Of a stretch of 16,329 nt of DNA, positions 6,710 through 12,766 are shown piece by piece. Source of the DNA: DATAXV01 sp036272915. GTDB taxonomy: Bacteria > Chloroflexota > Dormibacteria > Dormibacterales > Dormibacteraceae. Position 1 is the first letter of the stretch; every line of letters starts with the position of its first letter. The DNA lies in contig DATAXV010000182.1 in assembly GCA_036272915.1 (NCBI GenBank), positions 1 through 16,329 of the forward strand, read 5' to 3'. Position numbers and translations under genes: made by a program. The notes below the pieces were generated by a model that was not told the DNA's origin, searched no databases, and worked only from the letters and a program-made list of their open reading frames with translations.

Positions 6710-7576
6710 TCAGAGGTCGAGCCGGACTCCGAGTCCCCGCTCCACGTGGCGGACGGTGGCACGCTCGAGGTCCCCCGGCCAGCGGGCACCGACCCGGGCG
6801 GCGAGCGAGCGGCCGCGGGGGATGAAGATGCTGGCCAGGGCGAGATTGGCGTCGATGCAGCCGTCGAGCGTCCCGGCGATCGGAGGCAGGGAGCAGACCA
6901 GTTCGTACTGGTCGGGCGAGAGGAAGGGCCTGACCCGCTTCGCTCCGCCCGAGCGGCGGACGCCTCGCTCGGCGCACAGCAAAGGCACCAGGCAGGCGTC
7001 CCGCAGCGTGATCACCCCATTTCCGAGGAGCGCGGGCTCATTGCGAGCCACCACCGTGACCATGTTGCCGAGGATGTAGAAGTAGAAGTCGACCACCGGT
7101 TCCGGGAAGTAGGGCTCGCCCTGGGGTGGGTCAGGGGGCGGCGGCTGGCCGGGGAGCAGTTCGCCGGTGTGGTCGAAGAGCGGGCGGAGAGGTCCCTCTG
7201 CCTCGATGTTCATGGAGCTGCGCGGGTGGACCACGAGATCGATGTGGGTCCATTCCGGCGTCAGCGAATAGCCGCCGACGGGACCCGTGGGCGGAAACGT
7301 CGTCGCCATGACGGTCGGAGTGATCCTGGCCAGGACCTCCTTCCAGCCATCGCCCCGGAACGCGTCCAGCGCCTCGTCCTCCACGCAGCAGTGGACATCG
7401 ATGTCGCTGTAGGCATCCGCCCGCCCGGAGGCGAAGCTGCCGACCAGCCAGGCGGCCAGGATCCGGGGGTCGGAGCGAAGGACCCCGACCGACCGGCGGA
7501 GAAGTCGCTCCTGGGGTTCGGTGGTCGCCTCGCGGATCCCGGTCAGTGGGTACCGGGTCCTCCAATCTCCCTGCAT
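6710..7576 (-). CDS. Nucleotidyltransferase-fold protein (polymerase-beta / aminoglycoside nucleotidyltransferase-like)
   Basis: A 288-residue protein with the nucleotidyltransferase signature LVGSFASGRADAYSDIDV: Gly46-Ser47 followed by Asp58 and Asp60, and a likely third carboxylate in WTHIDLVVH (Asp113). The C-terminal half, from about 165, is helical and rich in hydrophobic residues (VVDFYFYILGNMVTVV), as in the substrate-binding lobe of minimal and antibiotic nucleotidyltransferases. It probably transfers a nucleotide to a small molecule or protein; antibiotic resistance is possible but not shown. I chose the ATG at 7576 because AGGGAGGGAG precedes it at 7 bases; an ATG 33 bases upstream in frame lacks a site. 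It is transcribed divergently from the enolase-superfamily gene, with a 107-base shared upstream region. Confidence 0.8.
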   Translation of the reverse strand: MQGDWRTRYPLTGIREATTEPQERLLRRSVGVLRSDPRILAAWLVGSFASGRADAYSDIDVHCCVEDEALDAFRGDGWKEVLARITPTVMATTFPPTGPVGGYSLTPEWTHIDLVVHPRSSMNIEAEGPLRPLFDHTGELLPGQPPPPDPPQGEPYFPEPVVDFYFYILGNMVTVVARNEPALLGNGVITLRDACLVPLLCAERGVRRSGGAKRVRPFLSPDQYELVCSLPPIAGTLDGCIDANLALASIFIPRGRSLAARVGARWPGDLERATVRHVERGLGVRLDL

Positions 7577-7683
7577 CGAACGCTCCCTCCCTCTGTGACG
7601 GCGCTTCATCCAGCGGGGGCCGCGTGCGCCGGTTGCTCTACATTCGCATCATCGAGGTGGAATCGTTGAGGAGGAGGTCGCCG

Positions 7684-8841
7684 ATGAAGATCACCGATGT
7701 CAAGAGCTTCCCGGTGATGGTCGGGAGCCGGAACTGCTTCATCGTCAAGGTGGAGACCGACGAGGGCCTGAGCGGACTCGGCGAGGGCGGCATGTCCGGC
7801 CGAGAGCTGGCCATGGAGGGGATGGTCAGCCACTACGCCCGCTCGATCCAGGGCATGGACCCGCTGCGCATCGAGCACATCTGGCAGCGCCTCTACCGCG
7901 GCTGGTACTTCGAGGGCGGGAAGATCAGCGGCGCCGTCGTCGCCGCCATCGACATGGCGCTCTGGGACATCCTCGGCAAGCACCTGGGCGTGCCCGTCTA
8001 CCAGCTGCTGGGAGGCGCCTGCCGCGATCGCGTCGAGACCTTCTACTCCTGCGGGTCGCCCGACGGCGACGGTGCCGTCGAGACCGCCACGCGGGCGGCG
8101 GCGAGGGGATGGAAGGTCCTGCGCTTCGGCCCGGCTCAGGGCCGGGGCGGCGGGGACCCCCTGCGGTTCGAGCCCCTGGAGACCCTGGCCGTTACGGCGG
8201 CGGCGCTGCGCCGCGTGCAGGACGCGGTCGGCCCCGAGGTCCAGATCTCGATCGACTACCACCACCGCCTGAGCGTCGCCGAGGCGGCGCTGTTCTCCAG
8301 GCACCTGGACCTCAACGGCGTCCGCCTGATGTTCCTGGAGGAGCCGATCCGGGCGGAGAGCCCCGACGCCTACCGCCAGCTCAGAACGATGACTACGGTG
8401 CCCTTCGCGATCGGAGAGGAGTTCTCGAGTAAGTGGGACTTCGCTCCCTTCATCGAGCAGGGCCTGCTCAACTTCGCCCGGCTCGACGTCTCCAATGTCG
8501 GCGGCCTCACCGAGTCGCGCAAGGTCGCCAACTGGTGCGAGACCCACTACGTCGACGTCATGCCCCACAACCCGCTCGGACCGGTCACCACGGCGGCGAC
8601 CATCCACCTGGCCGCGGCGATCAACAACTTCGCGCAGCTCGAGTTCCAGGAGCAGCTAGCGGCGAGCTACCCGACCGACCTCTTCCCGACCATGCCCCGC
8701 ATCGAGGGGTCCGCCTTCCCGCTGCCCGCCGCGCCCGGCCTGGGCGTCACCTTCGACGAGGAGGCCGCCGCGGCGCATCCCTTCGAGTACTGGGAGCCGC
8801 CGCAGCTGCACCGGGACGACGGCGCGCACACCAACTGGTGA
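7684..8841 (+). CDS. Enolase-superfamily acid-sugar dehydratase (galactonate/mannonate dehydratase-like)
   Basis: A 385-residue member of the mandelate racemase/muconate lactonizing group. The capping domain is followed by a TIM barrel with Mg2+ ligands Asp191 (in IDYHHR), Glu219 (in FLEEP) and Glu245 (in AIGEEF). His193, two residues after the first ligand, and His295 (in PHNPLGP) sit where the acid/base histidines lie in D-galactonate dehydratase. The DYHHRLSVAEAA segment also resembles mannonate/gluconate dehydratases of the RspA/ManD type, so exact substrate assignment is uncertain. The C-terminus carries the usual PGLGV motif. The ATG at 7684 has a textbook GGAGGAGG site. It stands alone on its strand, ending at a hairpin shared with the convergent membrane protein gene. 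It probably supplies a 2-keto-3-deoxy sugar acid to an aldolase. Confidence 0.88.
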   Translation: MKITDVKSFPVMVGSRNCFIVKVETDEGLSGLGEGGMSGRELAMEGMVSHYARSIQGMDPLRIEHIWQRLYRGWYFEGGKISGAVVAAIDMALWDILGKHLGVPVYQLLGGACRDRVETFYSCGSPDGDGAVETATRAAARGWKVLRFGPAQGRGGGDPLRFEPLETLAVTAAALRRVQDAVGPEVQISIDYHHRLSVAEAALFSRHLDLNGVRLMFLEEPIRAESPDAYRQLRTMTTVPFAIGEEFSSKWDFAPFIEQGLLNFARLDVSNVGGLTESRKVANWCETHYVDVMPHNPLGPVTTAATIHLAAAINNFAQLEFQEQLAASYPTDLFPTMPRIEGSAFPLPAAPGLGVTFDEEAAAAHPFEYWEPPQLHRDDGAHTNW

Positions 8842-8847
8842 TCGGTC

Positions 8848-8879
8848 GGGCGGAGCCGGCGCGCGGCCCGGCTCCCCCC
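8848..8879. terminator. Bidirectional hairpin between convergent genes
   Basis: GGAGCCGG (8852-8859) pairs with CCGGCTCC (8868-8875) over an 8-base loop. Beyond one C-C mismatch, GGG and CCC extend the stem. It lies 6 bases after the dehydratase stop and about 20 bases beyond the end of the membrane protein gene, so it can serve both. Confidence 0.6.
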
Positions 8880-8898
8880 GATCCCACCTCGACCGGGT

Positions 8899-9561
8899 TC
8901 AGTCCCGCCCGGCCCTCCAGGCGAGGACGACGCCGACGGCGAGGATCCAGAGGATGAGGAGGGGCAGGGAGATGAAGGCCGCCTCCATCAGCGGGGCGAG
9001 GGCGAGCAGATAGCCGATCCCGGACAGGACCAGGCTGAGGGCGAGGAGCACGGCGAGGTAGGTGAAGGGTGCCGGGAGCACCCTCGCCCGGGCCACCGGA
9101 AGGGCGGTCAGCGCCATCACCGCGAGGATCAGCATCTTGGCCCCGTCGACGCGGTTGATCAGGTCGATGAGGGTCGCCGAGATGGTGATGTGCCCGGCCG
9201 GCGCGATCCAGGCGACGACGAGGACCCCGGTGCAGCACTGGGCCAGGGACACGGCGGCGGCGGCGAGTCCGGCGACGAGCATCGGCTTTCCGACGCTCCG
9301 GGAGCGGGCCGCCCGGTGGAGCAGGATCACGACCCCGGCCAGGGCCAGGGCGGCCAGGCCCTCGGTGAGGAGGTAGGAGGCGAGGGCGCCGCCGCTCTGG
9401 GCGAGGTAGCGGTGGACGACCTGCGCCGGCGAGGCGGTGACGTCGGCGCTGGCCGGGCCGACGCTCAGGCCGACCGCCCAGGCGAGGACGTAGAGGAGAC
9501 CGAGCGCGGGCGGCGCAATCCGCGCCCAGGGCGAGGCGGGGAGGGCTCGGCTGGCGTTCAT
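8899..9561 (-). CDS. Six-helix integral membrane protein, TetR-linked
   Basis: A 220-residue hydrophobic protein of unknown function with six probable transmembrane helices at about 17-37, 57-81, 94-119, 141-157, 166-190 and 195-215. The layout resembles small DUF4386-type membrane proteins, although I cannot confirm the family by eye. The loop between helices 1 and 2 contains SPAQVVHRYLAQSGG, and a short polar stretch VDGAK precedes helix 4. I chose the ATG at 9561, one base after the TGA of the TetR gene, because AAGGAG lies exactly upstream; an ATG 15 bases earlier overlaps that site. The tight spacing makes it a two-gene operon with the TetR repressor, which most likely controls it. A role in transport or membrane stress is a guess. 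Confidence 0.8.
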   Translation of the reverse strand: MNASRALPASPWARIAPPALGLLYVLAWAVGLSVGPASADVTASPAQVVHRYLAQSGGALASYLLTEGLAALALAGVVILLHRAARSRSVGKPMLVAGLAAAAVSLAQCCTGVLVVAWIAPAGHITISATLIDLINRVDGAKMLILAVMALTALPVARARVLPAPFTYLAVLLALSLVLSGIGYLLALAPLMEAAFISLPLLILWILAVGVVLAWRAGRD

Positions 9562-9562
9562 G

Positions 9563-10153
9563 TCAGGCTCCTTCATCGATGGGCCCCTCGCCGGGGAGGA
9601 CGGCGGCGATCAGCCGGCGGAGGTACTCGTCGTCGATCGGGTCCCCGGTGATCAGGGCCCGGTAGTAGATCGGCCCGGCGAGCTGGTCGACGAGGACCGA
9701 GGGGTCCCGCCATCCGGCCCGGAGGAGAAGCGCGAAGGCGGCCTGGCGCCGGCCCACCCAGAGCTTGCGGGCCGCCTCTCCGACCCCGGCGTCGCGGGCG
9801 GCGGCGGCGACCAGCTCGCCGGCCAGCCGGCGCATCGACGGTCGGTCCAGCACCGAGACCATCGAGCGCATCAGCTCGAGCAGGTCCCGGCGGACGTCGC
9901 CGGTGTCGGGGAGCGGGGCCTCTCGCTGGAGGCCGGCCATCACCGCCACGACCAGGTGGGAGCGGGTCGGGTACCGGCGGTAGACCGTGGTCCTGGCCAC
10001 GCCCGCCCGGGTGGCGACGCGGTCGAGGGAGAACTCGTCGTACCCGCCACCGACGAGGAGCTCGGCGGCCGCCTCGAGGATCGCCCTATCCGCCTCGCCG
10101 TCGCGAGGCCGGCCGCGGCCCCGGGCGGATCCCGGTTCGATGTTCGTGGACAT
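9563..10153 (-). CDS. TetR/AcrR-family transcriptional repressor (first of two)
   Basis: A 196-residue regulator. The N-terminal helix-turn-helix domain spans about 20-70 (ADRAILEAAAELLVGGGYDE, then LDRVATRAGVARTTVYRRYPTR), preceded by a basic arm RGRGRPRDGE that probably contacts the minor groove. The C-terminal ligand and dimer domain contains LAGPIYYRALITGDPIDDEY, a pattern common in TetR C-terminal domains of this group. I chose the ATG at 10153; the frame extends upstream through the promoter but with no family similarity. There is no ribosome binding site, and TACACT ends 9 bases before the ATG, consistent with a nearly leaderless mRNA. Repeated TTTCGCT(A/G)C half-sites upstream suggest autorepression. 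It is co-transcribed with the membrane protein gene and divergent from the ArsR fusion gene. Confidence 0.92.
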   Translation of the reverse strand: MSTNIEPGSARGRGRPRDGEADRAILEAAAELLVGGGYDEFSLDRVATRAGVARTTVYRRYPTRSHLVVAVMAGLQREAPLPDTGDVRRDLLELMRSMVSVLDRPSMRRLAGELVAAAARDAGVGEAARKLWVGRRQAAFALLLRAGWRDPSVLVDQLAGPIYYRALITGDPIDDEYLRRLIAAVLPGEGPIDEGA

Positions 10154-10192
10154 TTCGCTGCGAGTGTAGCGTAAATCGAGGAATTTCGCTAC
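10154..10192 (-). promoter_or_regulatory. TetR operator and -10 region
   Basis: GTAGCG (10166-10171) and CGCTAC (10187-10192) form an inverted repeat with further partial symmetry inward. A third half-site, TTTCGCTGC, lies at 10154-10162. The minus-strand -10 candidate TACACT (10168-10163) overlaps this array, so a bound repressor would block transcription of the TetR and membrane protein genes. Confidence 0.5.
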
Positions 10193-10215
10193 GGCCGTCG
10201 CGAAAGTGGCTGAAG

Positions 10216-10245
10216 TTGACGTGCAATCAACCTGTTGCATATCAT
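10216..10245 (+). promoter_or_regulatory. Near-consensus sigma-70 promoter of the ArsR-SRPBCC gene with an operator in its spacer
   Basis: TTGACG (10216-10221), an 18-base spacer and TATCAT (10240-10245) each match consensus at 5 of 6 bases. The spacer holds the inverted repeat TGCAA-N8-TTGCA (10222-10239), with an inner CAAC-CT-GTTG palindrome, ideally placed for autorepression. The GTG start lies 8 bases after the -10, implying a leaderless mRNA. Confidence 0.65.
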
Positions 10246-10253
10246 CCTGGCGA

Positions 10254-11102
10254 GTGGACCTCGACCCCGTCTTCCGAGCGCTCGCCGATCCCAGCCGCCG
10301 GCAGCTGCTGGACCGTCTCCGGGCCCAGGACGGGCAGCGGCTGACCGAGCTCTGCCGGGGACTGGACATGACGCGCCAGGCGGTCAGCCGCCACCTTGCC
10401 GTGCTCGAGGCGGCAGCCCTGGTGACGACCGTGCGACGGGGGAGGGAGAAGCTCCACTACCTGAACCCGGTCCCCATCAGCGAGATCGCCGACCGCTGGA
10501 TCGGCCGGTACCACCAGGGCCGACTGGACGCGCTGGCCGACCTCAGGGCGGCAATGGAGAGCACCCCCATGGAGAAGCCGGCCTTCGTCTACACCACCTA
10601 CATCCGGACCACGCCGGAGCGCCTCTGGCAGGCGCTGACGGACCACGCCTTCGTCCAGCGCTACTGGGGCGGCGGTCCCCGCTCCGATTGGAAGGTGGGG
10701 TCGCCGGTGTCCTGGCAGATGGCCCTCGGCGAGCCCTACGTCGACCTGGACCAGGTCGTCCTCGAGTCGGACCCCCCTCGCCGGCTCTCCTACTCCTGGC
10801 ACAACTACCAACCCGAGCACCGGAGGATGTTCGGCTGGAGCGAGGAGCAGTTCGCCGAGCTGGTCCAGGAACCGCGCTCACGGGTCACGTTCGAGCTCGA
10901 GCCGGCCGCTTCCACGGTCAAGCTGACCGTGATCCACGACGGCTTCGAGCGGGAGACGGAGATGTTGAAGGCGCTGAGCGGAGGGTGGCCGCAGATCCTC
11001 TCCACCCTCAAGACCCTGCTCGAGACCGGGGAGGCACCCTCGCCGGAGCACCGGCCCGACGGCGAGCGGGCACCGCGCGCCAGGGCTGGTCCGACCGCCT
11101 GA
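10254..11102 (+). CDS. ArsR-family regulator fused to an SRPBCC/AHSA1 domain
   Basis: A 282-residue fusion. Residues 1-95 are an ArsR-type winged helix (DPVFRALADPSRRQLLDRL, recognition helix MTRQAVSRHLAVLEAA at 39-54, wing RRGREKLHYLNP). After the linker LRAAMESTPMEKP comes an SRPBCC/AHSA1 domain (about 110-262): VYTTYIRTTPERLWQALTD, YWGGG, SYSWH, VTFELEP, VKLTVIHDGF and GGWPQILSTLKTLLETG. More often these are two adjacent genes, so the SRPBCC part may sense a hydrophobic ligand for the DNA-binding part (inference). No metal-binding cysteines are seen at the usual ArsR positions. I chose GTG 10254 because ArsR homology begins at once and the promoter -10 ends 8 bases before; a frame extension to 10206 would run through the -35. 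An internal ATG at 10554 could yield the SRPBCC domain alone. Confidence 0.86.
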   Translation: MDLDPVFRALADPSRRQLLDRLRAQDGQRLTELCRGLDMTRQAVSRHLAVLEAAALVTTVRRGREKLHYLNPVPISEIADRWIGRYHQGRLDALADLRAAMESTPMEKPAFVYTTYIRTTPERLWQALTDHAFVQRYWGGGPRSDWKVGSPVSWQMALGEPYVDLDQVVLESDPPRRLSYSWHNYQPEHRRMFGWSEEQFAELVQEPRSRVTFELEPAASTVKLTVIHDGFERETEMLKALSGGWPQILSTLKTLLETGEAPSPEHRPDGERAPRARAGPTA

Positions 11103-11300
11103 GGCGGGCGCCGTCCATGGGGTGGAGTCGCCCTCACCTCGATGTTCGCGTGCGCCGAGGCGGCCGGTCGCTGGTAGCGTGAGGCCACTGGTCGGGGAGG
11201 CCGGGATCGACGGGCAGGCTCGCGCCGCCCCGAGGGTCCGGCGCCGACCCTCGATTCTGCCGCCGTCCGGTCGGATCGGCCCGGGGCGTGGGAGCGGATC

Positions 11301-11339
11301 TCGGAGATGGCGGCGAGTCCGCGTCGCCGCCATCTTCGA
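11301..11339. terminator. Very long stable hairpin in the 11103-11386 gap
   Basis: Sixteen bases starting TCGGAGATGG pair with their complement ending CATCTTCGA around a 7-base loop (11317-11323), with a single G-T wobble. It lies 48 bases beyond the end of the minus-strand oxidoreductase remnant and about 200 bases after the ArsR fusion gene. It may terminate both; the rest of the 284-base gap shows no recognisable gene. Confidence 0.55.
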
Positions 11340-11386
11340 TCAACCATCGGGCGGTCGTTCGAATCCGCGACCGGCCGTCCTTGGCG

Positions 11387-11729
11387 TCAGCCGGGCCCGC
11401 TCAGATCACCCAGCAGCTCGAGCGTTCGCCGGTGATCCTGATCGAATCCGAAGGGCATCGCGACGAGCTCGGTGGCGCCGGCGTCGACCAGCCGCCGCAG
11501 CTGATCCGCGACAGTTGCGGCGTCGCCGGCGAAGGCCACGTCCCCGGGACCACTGGCGCCCTGCTGATCGAGCGTGGCCCGGTAGCCGGGGAGCCGTCTG
11601 GACCGCTCGTAGGTCTCCGCAACCCATCCAGACACTGCGGAGCCCCGCTCCCGAGGCGTCGCCGGCGGTGGCCAGGGCACCCTCGACAGAGCCGCCGCGG
11701 TCGTCGATCATGACTCCGATCGGTACCAT
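11387..11729 (-). pseudogene. Luciferase-like (LLM, F420-type) oxidoreductase with a large internal deletion
   Basis: The start at ATG 11729 reads MVPIGVMIDDRGGSVEGALATA and GAGLRSVWM, the N-terminal strand and helix of an F420-dependent luciferase-like oxidoreductase. About 35 residues in, sense jumps to another frame reading VAETYERSRRLPGYRATLDQQG, SGPGDVAFAGDAATVADQLRRLVDAGATELVAMPFG and RRTLELLGDL, which is the C-terminal end of the same family. Full-length members have about 280-300 residues; here about 35 plus 85 remain, so some 165-180 residues of the barrel are missing. The junction is close to GTCTGGATGG near 11625. It cannot be functional. The second TetR gene is divergent, and the operator-like repeat between them indicates this was its target. 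Confidence 0.78.
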
Positions 11730-11739
11730 GTGAATCGAT

Positions 11740-11762
11740 AAGTGGACGATTTCCTTCCACTT
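11740..11762. promoter_or_regulatory. Probable TetR operator in the divergent promoter region
   Basis: AAGTGGA (11740-11746) and TCCACTT (11756-11762) are perfect inverted arms around a 9-base centre. The element fills the 38-base gap between the TetR gene and the oxidoreductase remnant, the expected place for an operator controlling both directions. Confidence 0.6.
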
Positions 11763-11767
11763 GAGTG

Positions 11768-12361
11768 ATGAGAGCAGACGCGCAGCGGAACCAAGACCGC
11801 ATCGTCGCCGGTGCCAGGGAGCTCTTCGCGGAGCGCGGCTTCGAGGTCGCCATGGAGGAGATCGCCCGCCAGGCCGGCGTCGGCGTGGGCACGCTCTACC
11901 GGCGGTTCCCCGACCGCTGGACGCTGGTCCGGGCGGTGAGCGTCGACGCCCTCCTCCAGCTGGGGGAGGCGGCCCGCTCCGCCCTCGAGGAGGAGGCCGA
12001 CGCCTGGAGCGCCCTCCGGCGGCTCCTGCTGAGAGGCGCCGAGGAGCGCTTCGGTGCGCTCCAGGCGCTGGACGCGGCGACCCACCAGGCGATCAGGGCC
12101 GATCCGGACGTGACGGCGGCGTGCCGCGAGCTGATCACCACGCTCGCCCGCATCGTCGAGGACGCGAAGGCAGTCGGTGACCTGCGCACCGACGTCGGCC
12201 CGGGCGACATCCTGCTCCTTCTCGTCCTCCTCACCCGACCGCTGTCGGCGCTTCCCGCCGACGTCGGCGCCGCCATCCCGGTCCGCTACCTGCACCTGGC
12301 CCTGGACGGGCTGCGGCCCTCCGCCACGAGCCTGCCCGGCAGCCCGATCCGGTCGACCTGA
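11768..12361 (+). CDS. TetR/AcrR-family transcriptional repressor (second of two)
   Basis: A 197-residue regulator. The helix-turn-helix domain lies at about 8-54: NQDRIVAGARELFAERGFEV, then MEEIARQAGVGVGTLYRRFPDR, followed by a helical ligand domain ending in PVRYLHLALDGLRP. I chose the ATG at 11768; a GTG directly before it would add one residue. No ribosome binding site is visible. The gene diverges from the internally deleted luciferase-like oxidoreductase with a 23-base inverted repeat between, the usual arrangement for local control of such an enzyme. Since that target is broken, the regulator now either controls only itself or acts elsewhere. It differs in sequence from the TetR protein encoded at 9563-10153, so the two are not a recent duplication. 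Confidence 0.92.
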   Translation: MRADAQRNQDRIVAGARELFAERGFEVAMEEIARQAGVGVGTLYRRFPDRWTLVRAVSVDALLQLGEAARSALEEEADAWSALRRLLLRGAEERFGALQALDAATHQAIRADPDVTAACRELITTLARIVEDAKAVGDLRTDVGPGDILLLLVLLTRPLSALPADVGAAIPVRYLHLALDGLRPSATSLPGSPIRST

Positions 12362-12408
12362 GCTCACCCGCCGATCCTTCACATGAGCCATCAGATAATG
12401 TGTTAGTA

Positions 12409-12424
12409 TCGATATCAATATCGA
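12409..12424. promoter_or_regulatory. AT-rich palindrome upstream of the CsbD-like gene
   Basis: TCGATATCAATATCGA is a perfect inverted repeat (7-base arms, 2-base centre) in the only clearly AT-rich patch of the window (12391-12424). It lies 30 bases before the start of the csbD-like gene and is flanked by two copies of TCACATGAG (12379-12387 and 12431-12439). An operator is the simplest reading; the regulator is unknown. Confidence 0.5.
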
Positions 12425-12454
12425 GGTCAATCACATGAGTCTGGAGGTGTCTCC

Positions 12455-12631
12455 ATGAAGGACAAGATCAAGGGCAAGGCCGAGGAGCTCAAGGGCAAGG
12501 CCACCGGCAACAAGGTCGAGGAGATGAAGGGCAAGGCCCGGCAGGGCATCGGCCAGGTGAAGGAGGACGCCAACGACGTCCGCCGCGAGGCCGAGCGGAG
12601 CACCGGCGACGGAGACGGTCAGGACCTCTGA
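12455..12631 (+). CDS. CsbD-like small stress protein
   Basis: A 58-residue, strongly charged protein: MKDKIKGKAEELKGKATG at the N-terminus, then VEEMKGKARQGIGQVKEDA and an acidic tail ending GDGDGQDL. The repeated (K/A)xKGKAxxLKG pattern and GxxxGxxKE spacing are typical of the CsbD family, small general-stress proteins of unknown biochemical function (sigma-B controlled in Bacillus). It has no signal peptide and no cysteine, and is probably an amphipathic or partly disordered helix bundle. The ATG at 12455 is preceded by GGAGGTG at ideal distance. It is apparently monocistronic, lying between the second TetR gene and the LacI operon, with a palindrome upstream and a hairpin downstream. Confidence 0.85.
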   Translation: MKDKIKGKAEELKGKATGNKVEEMKGKARQGIGQVKEDANDVRREAERSTGDGDGQDL

Positions 12632-12641
12632 TCCGGCCGGC

Positions 12642-12670
12642 TGACAGCGGCCCGTGAGGGCCGCGGGTCA
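12642..12670 (+). terminator. Hairpin after the CsbD-like gene
   Basis: GCGGCCC (12647-12653) pairs with GGGCCGC (12658-12664) over a GTGA loop, and TGAC/GTCA outside it extend the stem past a small internal loop. It starts 10 bases after the stop and isolates the gene from the LacI operon. Confidence 0.55.
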
Positions 12671-12728
12671 GGGGGCGGTCTCGTGGGCGTCCGGGCTGGT
12701 GCATCGCCCGGCCCCGGGGGGCTGCCTC

Positions 12729-12758
12729 TTGACTCCTCGTCCGGGACCCGGCGACAAT
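12729..12758 (+). promoter_or_regulatory. Promoter of the LacI-led operon, leaderless spacing
   Basis: TTGACT (12729-12734, 5 of 6 consensus), an 18-base spacer and GACAAT (12753-12758, 4 of 6) form a sigma-70-type promoter. The GTG start at 12767 is 8 bases after the -10, so the mRNA probably begins at or next to the start codon. I see no clear LacI-type CG-centred operator here. Confidence 0.55.
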
Positions 12759-12766
12759 GCTGAACC

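Noticed and set aside
7606..8607. 333-codon minus-strand frame opposite the enolase-superfamily gene
   Set aside because: Shadow frame; the plus strand has intact catalytic motifs and a consensus ribosome binding site.
11103..11300. Possible small gene in the gap after the ArsR fusion
   Set aside because: All frames give biased translations with no ribosome binding site or recognisable motif.
11351..11373. tRNA T-arm-like GTTCGAATCC
   Set aside because: The flanking stem is out of register for a T-arm, and no D-arm, anticodon arm or acceptor stem is present upstream.
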